From the NCBI RefSeq assembly GCF_012295525.1, contig NZ_CP051167.1, forward strand, positions 5,067,501 to 5,131,500: DNA of 64,000 bases. The letters run 5' to 3'. Below the pieces are notes generated by a model. That model saw nothing but the letters and a program-made list of their open reading frames with translations, was not told the origin of the DNA and did not search any database. How positions within the stretch are numbered: the stretch's first letter is position 1; each line of letters begins with the position of its first letter. A program made the translations under genes and the position numbers. Source of the stretch: Oxynema aestuarii AP17 (lineage in GTDB: Bacteria; Cyanobacteriota; Cyanobacteriia; Cyanobacteriales; Laspinemataceae). Of the stretch, positions 19,122-26,687 are shown one piece after another.

Positions 19122-20783
19122 ATGAATCTCTTGAATCAGCTCTGGAGTCAGGAAGACAGCCAACTCCCTCGCACCGTTTCCCCAGAGTCGGATCGGCCCG
19201 TCAACCCCGCCCAGTCTGGTGCAAATGCCCGAGTCATCGAATCTTGGTTGGTCGAACAACTGGCTCGCCGACTGGAGTTGAGCGCCGATCGCATCGACGT
19301 CCACAAACCCCTGACCGATTACAACCTCAACTCCCTCGAAGCCATTAATCTGTCCGGCGATTTAGAAAGCTTCCTCGGACGCAGGCTGTCCCCAACCTTG
19401 TTATGGGACTATCCCAATATCGAAGCTCTCGCCACCCATCTCGCCAACGAAATCGACAATCCCCACAGCCTCGGCGAACTGCACGTCGAAGCCCTCCCCA
19501 ACGGTTCGCCGACGAGTCCCACCCCCTCGGACGAGATTTCCCCGGACTATTACCGTTTCGATCGCTTTCCCGAATATCAGAAACTCAGCCAGCAGCTCTT
19601 GCAAATCGAAGCTTTGGGTCTGGGAAGCCCTTTTTTTAGCGTTCACGAACGGATCGCCAACGATACCACGACCATCGACGGACGCGAACTGATCAACTAT
19701 TCCTCTTATAACTATTTGGGGATGTGCGGCGATCCGGCGGTGTCTGAGGCGACGAAAGCGGCGATCGACCGCTACGGAACCTCCGCTTCCGCCAGTCGCG
19801 TCGCCTCGGGAGAACGGGTCATCCATCTCGAATTAGAAAGAGAACTCGCCGCGTTTATCGGCGTAGACGATTGTATCGTCTACGTCGGCGGTCATGCCAC
19901 CAATGTCACGACGATCGCCCACCTGTTCGGAGAAGGGGATTTAATCGTTCACGACGCCCTCAGTCATAACAGTATCTTGCAAGGGTGCGAACTCTCCGGC
20001 GCCAGAATTATCGCTTTTCCCCACAACGACTGGCAGGCCCTCGATACCCTCTTGCAACAGCGCCGCCACCAGTTCAGACGGGTGTTGATCGCGATCGAAG
20101 GGGTTTATAGTGCCGATGGCGATATCCCCAACTTGCCGGAGTTCGTCGCCGTCAAAAAACGCCACAAAGCTTTCCTAATGGTCGATGAAGCTCACTCGAT
20201 CGGCGTGCTGGGAACTCACGGTCGCGGTATTGGCGAGTATTTTGGCATCGACCCCCACGATGTGGACTTGTGGATGGGAACCCTGAGCAAGTCGTTTGCC
20301 AGTTGTGGCGGCTACATCGCCGGGTGTAAGGCGGTGGTGAAATATCTCAAATACACGGCTCCCGGGTTTGTCTACAGTGTGGGGATGTCGCCGCCGAATA
20401 CTGCCGCCGCGTTGGCGTCGATTCGGGTCTTGCGGGAGGAACCGCACCGGGTGGGGCGCCTGCACGATCGCGCTACTTTGTTTCGGCAGTTGGCGCGCGA
20501 TCGCGGTCTGGATACGGGAACGAGCGAAAATTCTTCCGTCGTACCGATTGTGGTGGGCAATTCGTTGATGTCGGTGAAGCTGTCTCAAGTGCTGTTCCAT
20601 CGCGGGATTAATGTCGGGCCGATGTTTTATCCAGCCGTACCCCATAATGCCGCACGGCTGCGCTTTTTTATCAGTTGCACCCACACGGAAGCGCAAATTC
20701 GCGAAACGGTGGCGATCGTCGCCGAAGAATTGGCCAAACTCAAACAGGAAACGAGTTTGCCCGAGTTGAACGGTCACGGGTGA
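19122..20783 (+). CDS. Acyl carrier protein fused to alpha-oxoamine synthase (serine palmitoyltransferase-like)
   Basis: A 553-residue fusion. Residues about 35-120 form a phosphopantetheine carrier domain with attachment Ser71 in LNSLEAINL. Residues about 145-540 form a PLP-dependent alpha-oxoamine synthase of the serine palmitoyltransferase / KBL / BioF family: SYNYLGMCG, TSASASRVASGERVIHLELE, VDEAHSIGVLG, and PLP Lys390 in GTLSKSFASCGGYIAG. The family condenses an acyl thioester with an amino acid and releases CO2. The fused carrier suggests that acyl-ACP is the donor, charged by the upstream acyl-AMP ligases. The amino acid (serine, glycine or alanine) cannot be read from sequence. The stop overlaps the next start as TGATG, so the ketoreductase is translationally coupled. 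This pairing argues against a role in biotin synthesis. Confidence 0.9.
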   Translation: MNLLNQLWSQEDSQLPRTVSPESDRPVNPAQSGANARVIESWLVEQLARRLELSADRIDVHKPLTDYNLNSLEAINLSGDLESFLGRRLSPTLLWDYPNIEALATHLANEIDNPHSLGELHVEALPNGSPTSPTPSDEISPDYYRFDRFPEYQKLSQQLLQIEALGLGSPFFSVHERIANDTTTIDGRELINYSSYNYLGMCGDPAVSEATKAAIDRYGTSASASRVASGERVIHLELERELAAFIGVDDCIVYVGGHATNVTTIAHLFGEGDLIVHDALSHNSILQGCELSGARIIAFPHNDWQALDTLLQQRRHQFRRVLIAIEGVYSADGDIPNLPEFVAVKKRHKAFLMVDEAHSIGVLGTHGRGIGEYFGIDPHDVDLWMGTLSKSFASCGGYIAGCKAVVKYLKYTAPGFVYSVGMSPPNTAAALASIRVLREEPHRVGRLHDRATLFRQLARDRGLDTGTSENSSVVPIVVGNSLMSVKLSQVLFHRGINVGPMFYPAVPHNAARLRFFISCTHTEAQIRETVAIVAEELAKLKQETSLPELNGHG

Positions 20784-21592
20784 TGGTAGAGGGTGTCCAT
20801 TTTCACGGGTTGATTACAGGAGGATCGAGCGGTATCGGCTTGAGCGTCGCCCGCTTGTTGGTCGGTCGCGGCGCCAGCGTGTCCCTGCTGGCTCGCGATC
20901 GCGCCAAACTCGCCGCCGCCCGGGCCGCACTCGAAGCGGTCCGTACTGACGCCACGCAACACATCCGCACCTTTGCCGTCGATGTCAGCGATCGCGCCGC
21001 CCTCGACGGAGCCGTTTTGGAGGCGATCGCCGCCCTCGGTCCGCCGGATCTGGCCGTCGCTTCTGCCGGAATCGCCCGCCCGGGCTATTTTCACGAGTTG
21101 CCCCCGGAAGCGTTCGAGCGCGCGATCGCGGTCAATTATTTCGGCAGTCTCTACACCGCCCGCGCCGTCTTGCCCTCCATGCGCGATCGCGGTCGCGGTC
21201 ATCTTGTATTCGTCTCCTCCGGCGCCGGACTGATCGGCATTTACGGCTACAGTGCTTACGCGCCGAGCAAATTCGCGGTTCGCGGTTTGGCGGAATCCTT
21301 ACGCCCCGAACTGCGCGGGACCGGGGTGTCCGTCTCCGTCGTCTATCCTCCCGATACGGATACGCCCCAACTGGCTGAGGAAATGAAAACCAAACCCCCC
21401 GAAACTCGACGGATTACCGCCACCGCTCAAACTTGGTCCGCCGAAGCGGTCGCCGCCGCCATTTTACGCGGGGTAGACCGCCAGCAGTTCGCGATCGCTC
21501 CCGGTCTCGAAATGACCTGGCTCAACCGCTTGCACAGCCTCTTATTTCCCCTCTTAAACTGGTATTTCGATCGCCTTGCAGCTCCCCGCTAA
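20783..21592 (+). CDS. Short-chain dehydrogenase with 3-ketodihydrosphingosine reductase signature
   Basis: A 269-residue NAD(P)-dependent reductase. Seen: Rossmann motif TGGSSGIGLSVA, NYFGSLYTARAVLP, catalytic Ser145/146, and Tyr159-Lys163 in YAPSK. Beyond these generic SDR features it carries YPPDTDTPQLAEE followed by KPPETRRIT. This is the block I know from 3-ketodihydrosphingosine reductases (KDSR), which reduce the product of serine palmitoyltransferase. The frame is open further upstream, but the ATG at 20783 overlaps the stop of the synthase (TGATG) and gives a normal SDR length. Its probable substrate is the beta-keto product of the preceding enzyme. This is strong contextual evidence for a long-chain-base pathway. 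Confidence 0.9.
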   Translation: MVEGVHFHGLITGGSSGIGLSVARLLVGRGASVSLLARDRAKLAAARAALEAVRTDATQHIRTFAVDVSDRAALDGAVLEAIAALGPPDLAVASAGIARPGYFHELPPEAFERAIAVNYFGSLYTARAVLPSMRDRGRGHLVFVSSGAGLIGIYGYSAYAPSKFAVRGLAESLRPELRGTGVSVSVVYPPDTDTPQLAEEMKTKPPETRRITATAQTWSAEAVAAAILRGVDRQQFAIAPGLEMTWLNRLHSLLFPLLNWYFDRLAAPR

Positions 21593-21662
21593 CCATCGGT
21601 TCGCCTATTGGTAACCGCCCCACTCCCCGACTCTCTCCGACAGCCTCGCTCCTCGATCTGAC

Positions 21663-23297
21663 ATGAAACTGCAAGGATACTATCATAAATCCCTCTTACT
21701 CTTCATCGCTTTAACTGTCGCGATCGGTATTTTTTTTCGGTTTTACAATTTAGATAAAAAAGTTTATTGGATTGACGAAATCCACACCTCCGTCCGGGTC
21801 GTCGGCTATCAAAAAACAGAATTCGTCGATCGCGCCCCCACGAACCAAATTATCACCCGGGACACCCTCCATCAATTCCAAACCCTCTCCCCCGAACGAG
21901 GCTGGGGCGATACGGTGGAAGCCCTAGCCGGGAATGCCGAACATACCCCCATTTACTATTTATTATGTCGGCTGTGGATGGAGATCTTTGGCAGTTCCCC
22001 CACGGTCACCCGGTCTCTAGCCGCACTCATTAGTCTGTTCGCCTTTCCCGCCATTTATTGGCTCTGTTGGGAACTATTTCGATCGCCCCCGGTCGGCGCG
22101 ATCGCGATCGCCCTGCTCGCCGTTTCTCCCCTGCAGGTTCTCTACGCCCAAGAAGCCCGCCAATATAGTTTATTTGTCGTTACTACCTTAATTTCCAGTG
22201 CCGCCCTGTTGCGATCGTTGCGACAGCCTCACTGGAAAAACTGGGCGCTTTACACTCTGACAGTCATCGTCGCCCTTTACTCCCATTTAATTTCTATTTT
22301 AGTAATTTTCGCTCATGGAATTTATGTTTTATTCTTCTCTAAATTCTTTTCTAAACAGTGGTTGACAACTCATCTAAAACCCTATTTAATCGCGGCGATC
22401 GCCGGAGGAATCCCCCTGATTCCCTGGGGCATCATTTACTTTCTCAACTCCAGTCGGGTCGGGAGTTGGTTGGGTCGCAACATTCCGACCTTGGCATTAG
22501 TTCGCCGTTGGTTTATTAACCTATCTTCGTTAATTTTAGACGTTCAAATCGGCACCCAACAACGGCTCTTCGATGTCGAACTCGGACGGGATGCGGCCTT
22601 AAATTTTGCCAATCCGGCGATTTATGCGATTCCGGCGGTGACGATGTTAGTGATTTACGCCCTTTATCGGGTCGTCCGCGAAACGCCGCAACAGACCTGG
22701 GGCTTTATCGCGATCGCGATCGCCGTTCCCGGTTTGACCCTGATGTTACCGGATCTCTTCTCCGGCGGACAGCGATCGGGGGTCGCCCGCTATCTATTCC
22801 CCTCCTACGTATCGATCCAGATCGCCTTAGCCTATTTATTCGCCCGTCGTCTCCAAGGTTCGCCCCCCCCTTGGCGGTATTTCTGGCGCGGACTATTGGC
22901 CCTGGTCTTGACGGCGGGGGTGCTTTCTTGTGCGGTCAGTTCCCAAGCCCAAACCTGGTGGAATAAGTACAGTTGTTATTACAATGCCGAGGTGGCGGCG
23001 ATCGTCAATCGCTCCCCAAATCCTCTCGTCGTCAGTTCCCAAGCGCGGGTCAGTCGCCTCGCTTCCCTCAGTTATCTCCTCGGGCCTCACACCCGCTATA
23101 TGTTAGCGGCGGAGGGGGAAATCCCGAAGGCGATCGATCGCGAAGGGGAGATCTTTTTATTTCGCCCGTCACAAGCGCTTTTCGATCGCCTCCAGGCGGA
23201 ACCGCGCTATGAATTAAAACCAGTGCATCGTTTCGGTCACATCTGGCGGGTGGATTTAACAATGGGAGCGGGAATTCCCCGATTCTACCGAAGGTGA
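21663..23297 (+). CDS. Multi-pass membrane glycosyltransferase, GT39/ArnT-like (PMT family)
   Basis: A 544-residue integral membrane protein with about ten hydrophobic helices. It has the N-terminal pattern of the dolichyl-phosphate-mannose/ArnT superfamily: first helix LLLFIALTVAIGIFFRF, then YWIDEIHT with the conserved acidic residue of the first periplasmic loop, later EHTPIYYLL and SPLQVLYAQEARQY. These enzymes use polyprenyl-phosphate sugars to glycosylate lipids or proteins on the periplasmic side. The position 70 bp after the reductase suggests a glycolipid product (inference). The last seven codons and the stop lie in the left-end hairpin of the TnpB element at 23277. The native C-terminus may therefore have been changed by insertion. 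Confidence 0.87.
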   Translation: MKLQGYYHKSLLLFIALTVAIGIFFRFYNLDKKVYWIDEIHTSVRVVGYQKTEFVDRAPTNQIITRDTLHQFQTLSPERGWGDTVEALAGNAEHTPIYYLLCRLWMEIFGSSPTVTRSLAALISLFAFPAIYWLCWELFRSPPVGAIAIALLAVSPLQVLYAQEARQYSLFVVTTLISSAALLRSLRQPHWKNWALYTLTVIVALYSHLISILVIFAHGIYVLFFSKFFSKQWLTTHLKPYLIAAIAGGIPLIPWGIIYFLNSSRVGSWLGRNIPTLALVRRWFINLSSLILDVQIGTQQRLFDVELGRDAALNFANPAIYAIPAVTMLVIYALYRVVRETPQQTWGFIAIAIAVPGLTLMLPDLFSGGQRSGVARYLFPSYVSIQIALAYLFARRLQGSPPPWRYFWRGLLALVLTAGVLSCAVSSQAQTWWNKYSCYYNAEVAAIVNRSPNPLVVSSQARVSRLASLSYLLGPHTRYMLAAEGEIPKAIDREGEIFLFRPSQALFDRLQAEPRYELKPVHRFGHIWRVDLTMGAGIPRFYRR

Positions 23298-23364
23298 ATC
23301 GGGGGATGAAAGCGACTCTTCGGCAAATCAGTGATAATCTTATCATCTGGCTATATCGGCGATA

Positions 23365-24591
23365 ATGTTCAAGGCGTACAAATACCGCATCTATCCAACC
23401 CACGAGCAACAAGCGACTTTAGCCAAGAGCTTTGGTTGCTGTCGTTGGTATTGGAACTATGCGTTAAATTTGTGCCAAGAGACTTATCGAGCGACCGGAA
23501 AAGGTCGATCGAGGGGTGATCTTCAGGGATTATTACCTGCCCTCAAAAAGGAATACCCTTGGCTTAAAGAAGGCGTCTATTCCCAATGCTTGCAAGTCGT
23601 GGCGTTGAACTTATCAACCGCTTATCGAAACTTCTTTGAGAAACGGGCAAAATTACCCCGATTCAAATCCAAGCAGGGAAGGCAATCTATCAGTTATCCT
23701 CAAAATGTTAAGTTTGAGGGAAATTACATCAAACTGCCTAAAGTTGGGTTAGTGCGTTGTCGTCAGCATCGAAGTTTTGAGGGAAAAATCAAAACTGTAA
23801 CCCTCTCCAAAAATCCAGATGGTAAATATTATGCTTCAGTTTTGGTAGAGGGTAAAAAAGAACCTCCCCTCCTCTCAACTGAAGGAAAAGCAATTGGCAT
23901 TGATTTAGGGCTGACCGATTTTGCAATTACCAGTGAGGGGTCGAAATATAATAATCCCAAGCATTTTGATAAACACGCGCGAAACCTAAAAAGAAAACAG
24001 CAAAAACATGCTCGAAAAAGGAAAGGCAGCAATAACCGCAATAAATCGCGGGTAAAAGTTGCTAAGATTCACGCCAAAATAAGTCGCTGTCGTGAAGATT
24101 TTCTCCACAAGCTATCCCGTAAGATAGTGAACGAAAACCAAGTGATTGTGGTCGAATCCCCCCTAACCCCCCTTAATAAGGGGGGAACTAAAGGGGGGAT
24201 AGGCATGGTTCGCAATCACAAACTCGCCAAAGCGATTAGTGATGTCGGTTGGGGGATGTTTTGTACGATGTTAAAGTACAAGGCTGAATCAGAAGGAAAA
24301 GTGTATCTAGAAGTCGATCGATTTTTTCCTTCTTCTAAAACTTGCCATGCATGTCTCAATCAAATCAAAAGCTTGTCTCTTGATGTAAGAAGTTGGACTT
24401 GCGAACATTGCCAAACTCGTCATGACAGGGATATCAATGCCGCCATTAATCTCAAAAATGAAGGCTTACGGATATTAGAGTTAGGGACTAGCTCTACTGC
24501 CCTTGGAGGGGATGTAAGACGAGGTGGTAGAACTTCAGTTCTATCTAGCGCAGTCCCCAGTGAAGAGGGAAGCCGCTATTGTAATCTTTGA
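23365..24591 (+). CDS. tnpB: RNA-guided endonuclease TnpB with a repeat-derived insertion at RuvC-II
   Basis: A 408-residue TnpB. Seen: N-terminal KAYKYRIYPT and CRWYWNYAL, RuvC-I Asp180 in IGIDLGL, RuvC-II Glu264 in IVVE, a zinc ribbon CHAC...CEHC, and RuvC-III Asp356 in HDRDINAAINL. TnpB is the guided nuclease that helps retain IS200/IS605 elements. Oddly, the usual VEDLNVKGM at RuvC-II reads VE-SPLTPLNKGGTKGGI-GM. The 45 bases at 24157-24201 are a cyanobacterial palindromic repeat (CCCCCCTTAATAAGGGGGG core) sitting in frame right after the catalytic Glu, a net gain of about ten residues. All three acidic residues remain, but activity is doubtful. The stop lies inside the right-end hairpin. 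Confidence 0.92.
   Translation: MFKAYKYRIYPTHEQQATLAKSFGCCRWYWNYALNLCQETYRATGKGRSRGDLQGLLPALKKEYPWLKEGVYSQCLQVVALNLSTAYRNFFEKRAKLPRFKSKQGRQSISYPQNVKFEGNYIKLPKVGLVRCRQHRSFEGKIKTVTLSKNPDGKYYASVLVEGKKEPPLLSTEGKAIGIDLGLTDFAITSEGSKYNNPKHFDKHARNLKRKQQKHARKRKGSNNRNKSRVKVAKIHAKISRCREDFLHKLSRKIVNENQVIVVESPLTPLNKGGTKGGIGMVRNHKLAKAISDVGWGMFCTMLKYKAESEGKVYLEVDRFFPSSKTCHACLNQIKSLSLDVRSWTCEHCQTRHDRDINAAINLKNEGLRILELGTSSTALGGDVRRGGRTSVLSSAVPSEEGSRYCNL
24157..24201. repeat. Palindromic CCCCTTAATAAGGGG repeat inside tnpB
   Basis: A 45-base in-frame block whose core pairs CCCCCCTTA with TAAGGGGGG. A second GGGGGG run follows. Repeats of this kind are common in cyanobacterial spacers. Here the block replaces the 15 bases that normally encode DLNVK after the RuvC-II glutamate. 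Confidence 0.85.
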
Positions 24592-24630
24592 TTCAATAGC
24601 GGTAGTTCACTCGACCCCACCGTAGCGCGC
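24440..24630 (+). ncRNA. Predicted omega RNA (reRNA) of the TnpB element
   Basis: In characterised IS200/IS605 elements, the 3' end of tnpB and the right end form the scaffold of the TnpB guide RNA, with about 16-20 bases of flanking DNA as guide. Here the scaffold would overlap the tnpB 3' end, include the hairpin 24573-24602 and end at TTCAC (24606-24610). The guide would read from 24611 into the VanX-like gene. The 5' boundary is a guess. Confidence 0.45.
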
Positions 24631-25296
24631 GACTGAAACATTGCGCAACCACGCCCACATTTGATCCCCGAGGCAGAAGTGCCACCACTCGTTCGGATGG
24701 CGGCAGAATCCCACTCCGTGCAAGATGGCGTGCAGGTGTTCGCGGTTGGCGTGGTAGTCCCGTTCGAGGGGATCGTCGCTGTCGGCGAAGTGGTTGGGAT
24801 AGGAACGCGGCGAAATTTCGTCAATCGGCGATCCCATATCTGCCGGATCGCCGATCGGGTCGAGCAAGGTGACATCGACGGCGCCCCCGGTACTGTGGGG
24901 CGGTGGGGTCGCCGGGTCGCGGTTCGGCTGTGCCCAGAATTGATAGACTTCGGCGAGGAGGGCTTGACGCTGTTGTTCGTCGAGCGATCGCCCGTCCAAT
25001 CCCCGCAATCGCGCCAGTTGGGCGAAACTGTAATCGACCATAAACTGCTGGACGGCGATCGGGCGGTAGGCATCGAAAATCTGAATCCGCCAACCGGGGC
25101 GATCGCGCTCTAACTGGCTTTGAGCTTCCAAAAGGGCGGCGAGCACCCCTTCACGGACGAAAAAGGGGGAGCGATCGCCGTAAGGCGCCCCGAGTTGTTG
25201 GTAGGGATGGGGGGAAACCACCGCGAGGCGATCGCGCGGAATCGGAACGAGGGGTTCGCCACAGTCTCGAATCGGTATTTTTTGATAAGGTTTCAT
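24607..25296 (-). CDS. D-alanyl-D-alanine dipeptidase, VanX-like (peptidase M15D)
   Basis: A 229-residue zinc peptidase of the VanX/DdpX family, which hydrolyses D-Ala-D-Ala. Seen: FDAYRP (conserved Arg), the zinc motif HSTGGAVDV (H-x6-D spacing) and NEWWHF, which supplies the catalytic Glu and third zinc ligand. Cyanobacterial members are usually thought to act in peptidoglycan dipeptide recycling rather than vancomycin resistance. There is no clear signal peptide. The frame is open to 25368, but the ATG at 25296 leads directly into conserved sequence. The VTE6-like gene lies 41 bp upstream on the same strand, so the two may be cotranscribed. The last codons abut the TnpB element, and the stop codon comes from its right end. 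Confidence 0.9.
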   Translation of the reverse strand: MKPYQKIPIRDCGEPLVPIPRDRLAVVSPHPYQQLGAPYGDRSPFFVREGVLAALLEAQSQLERDRPGWRIQIFDAYRPIAVQQFMVDYSFAQLARLRGLDGRSLDEQQRQALLAEVYQFWAQPNRDPATPPPHSTGGAVDVTLLDPIGDPADMGSPIDEISPRSYPNHFADSDDPLERDYHANREHLHAILHGVGFCRHPNEWWHFCLGDQMWAWLRNVSVARYGGVE

Positions 25297-25337
25297 GCAG
25301 CAGTGACTTGATTTCCGTGGGCTGATTCGGATTCGGG

Positions 25338-26141
25338 TTAACTCAAAAGCGGGCGCAAACTCTGCCACGCGATCGCCAGGGCGATCGCCGAACTCGCCCC
25401 AATGGCGGTATTGATGCCGTTGACGACTTCATTGGTCATCCAGTCCACCTTGCCCTGAACCGTCGCCCCGATCGCACTTTCCGCATTCGTCGCGATAAAT
25501 GCAGCAATCACGCAAAATAACACCCCGGTGCCGTCGATTAAATTCACGGCCCAGCCGAGGACGGCGATCGCGATCGATCCGCCCATTCCCGCCAAGGTTC
25601 CTTCTAAACTGACCGCCCCTTCCGTTCCCGGCGCCACGGGTTTTAACGTCGTAATCAAAAAAGTGCGCCGACCGTAGACTTTACCCACTTCACTCGCCAC
25701 CGTATCCGAGAGCTTCGTGCTGAAACTGGCCACGTAAGCGAGCAGTAACAGGGCGATCGCCCCCTGCGCCGAGGGCGCCAGTAACCGCAGTGCCAACACG
25801 CCAAAAGCACAGAGTATGCCCGTCAGCGCCGAACCCCAGACATTTTCCGGCCCTCTAGCCCCCGATCGCTTTTCCGCAATTCCTGCCGCTTCTTTCTGGG
25901 CCATTCCCACCCGGGTCACCGCCGAACCGACGAGGAAATAGAACATTACCACCGCATAACCGCGCCAGTCGAGAATCCCCCACACCGCAATCCCCAAAAT
26001 CCAGGCGTGAACCATCCCGGCGGGAGTTAACAGCTTTTTAGGAATGGCATAGGCGATCGCTAACAATACCGTATTCAACGGCACCGCGACCAACCACGGC
26101 GAGAACGAGGAATAATGAAATAAGAATTCCGAAGCATTCAT
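25338..26141 (-). CDS. DUF92 / VTE6 family protein, probable phytyl-phosphate kinase
   Basis: A 267-residue membrane protein of the DUF92 (TIGR00297) family, with six or seven hydrophobic helices and the conserved stretch STKLSDTVASEVGKVYGRR. It also has GTEGAVSLEGTLAGMGGS near residue 180. Characterised members (plant VTE6 and its cyanobacterial homologue) phosphorylate phytyl phosphate to phytyl diphosphate. This salvages phytol from chlorophyll for tocopherol and chlorophyll synthesis. It is divergent from the VOC gene at 26161 with only 19 bp between start codons, so their promoters must overlap the opposite coding regions. Confidence 0.87.
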   Translation of the reverse strand: MNASEFLFHYSSFSPWLVAVPLNTVLLAIAYAIPKKLLTPAGMVHAWILGIAVWGILDWRGYAVVMFYFLVGSAVTRVGMAQKEAAGIAEKRSGARGPENVWGSALTGILCAFGVLALRLLAPSAQGAIALLLLAYVASFSTKLSDTVASEVGKVYGRRTFLITTLKPVAPGTEGAVSLEGTLAGMGGSIAIAVLGWAVNLIDGTGVLFCVIAAFIATNAESAIGATVQGKVDWMTNEVVNGINTAIGASSAIALAIAWQSLRPLLS

Positions 26142-26160
26142 GTTCAGTTCGAGTTGTCCT

Positions 26161-26598
26161 ATGAATAACGTTATCTTTCATCTTGCCTTTCCCGTGAGCG
26201 ATATCGCTCAAACTAAACAATTTTACGCCGAAGGTTTGGGTTGTAACATCGGACGCGAAACCCCATCCTCGGTCATTCTCAATCTCTACGGCCATCAATT
26301 GGTCGCTCACGTCACTCGCGAGTCCCTCCACCCCCAAAAAACCATTTACCCCCGTCACTACGGCATTATCTTCCAAAATGAAAGGGATTGGGAAGCCCTT
26401 TTAGAACGGGCAAAAACTCAAAAATTACACTTTCGCGAAACCGAGAAACGCCGTTTTATCGGATCTACCGTCGAGCATCGCACGTTTTTTTTAGAAGATC
26501 CGTTTTATAACGTTTTGGAGTTTAAATATTATTGCCATCCCGAGGCAATTTTTGGCGCCCGCGAATTTCTAGAAGTCGGCGATCCCGTCGAAGCGTGA
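26161..26598 (+). CDS. VOC family (glyoxalase/dioxygenase-like) protein
   Basis: A 145-residue single-copy vicinal oxygen chelate protein. Seen: an N-terminal FHLAFPVSDIAQTKQFYAEGLGC motif carrying a metal-ligand His, a central HQLVAH, and a C-terminal FFLEDPFYNVLEFKYY with the Glu ligand. Substrate and reaction cannot be inferred; the family includes glyoxalase I, dioxygenases and resistance proteins. The ATG at 26161 opens directly into the first strand of the fold. The 7-residue extension to 26140 would overlap the divergent VTE6-like gene. Confidence 0.85.
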   Translation: MNNVIFHLAFPVSDIAQTKQFYAEGLGCNIGRETPSSVILNLYGHQLVAHVTRESLHPQKTIYPRHYGIIFQNERDWEALLERAKTQKLHFRETEKRRFIGSTVEHRTFFLEDPFYNVLEFKYYCHPEAIFGAREFLEVGDPVEA

Positions 26599-26687
26599 AG
26601 CAATTTTAGGGTTGAGAATTTAGATTTGAGATGGAGGGAGTCTTGTTGCGAAAGCGGTCAACCTCCCCGCATGACGGACTCCCTCAC

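Larger units (their letters stand above)
23277..24610 (+). mobile_element. IS200/IS605-type element carrying only tnpB
   Basis: The left end is proposed at the hairpin 23277-23304 (arms CCCCGATTC / GAATCGGGG). The right end is at the hairpin 24573-24602 (arms CCGCTATTG / CAATAGCGG) followed by TAGTTCAC, ending at 24610. No tnpA (Y1 transposase) is present, so it would need one in trans. The element sits exactly between two convergent genes. The glycosyltransferase stop falls in the left-end hairpin and the VanX-like stop in the last four bases of the right end. The left boundary is less certain than the right. In this family the sequence just after the right end (from 24611) serves as the guide segment of the element's omega RNA. 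Confidence 0.8.

Noticed and set aside
20675-20782. 36-residue upstream extension of the KDSR-like reductase
   Set aside because: It lies wholly within the preceding synthase gene; the TGATG overlap and the SDR N-terminus fix the start at 20783.
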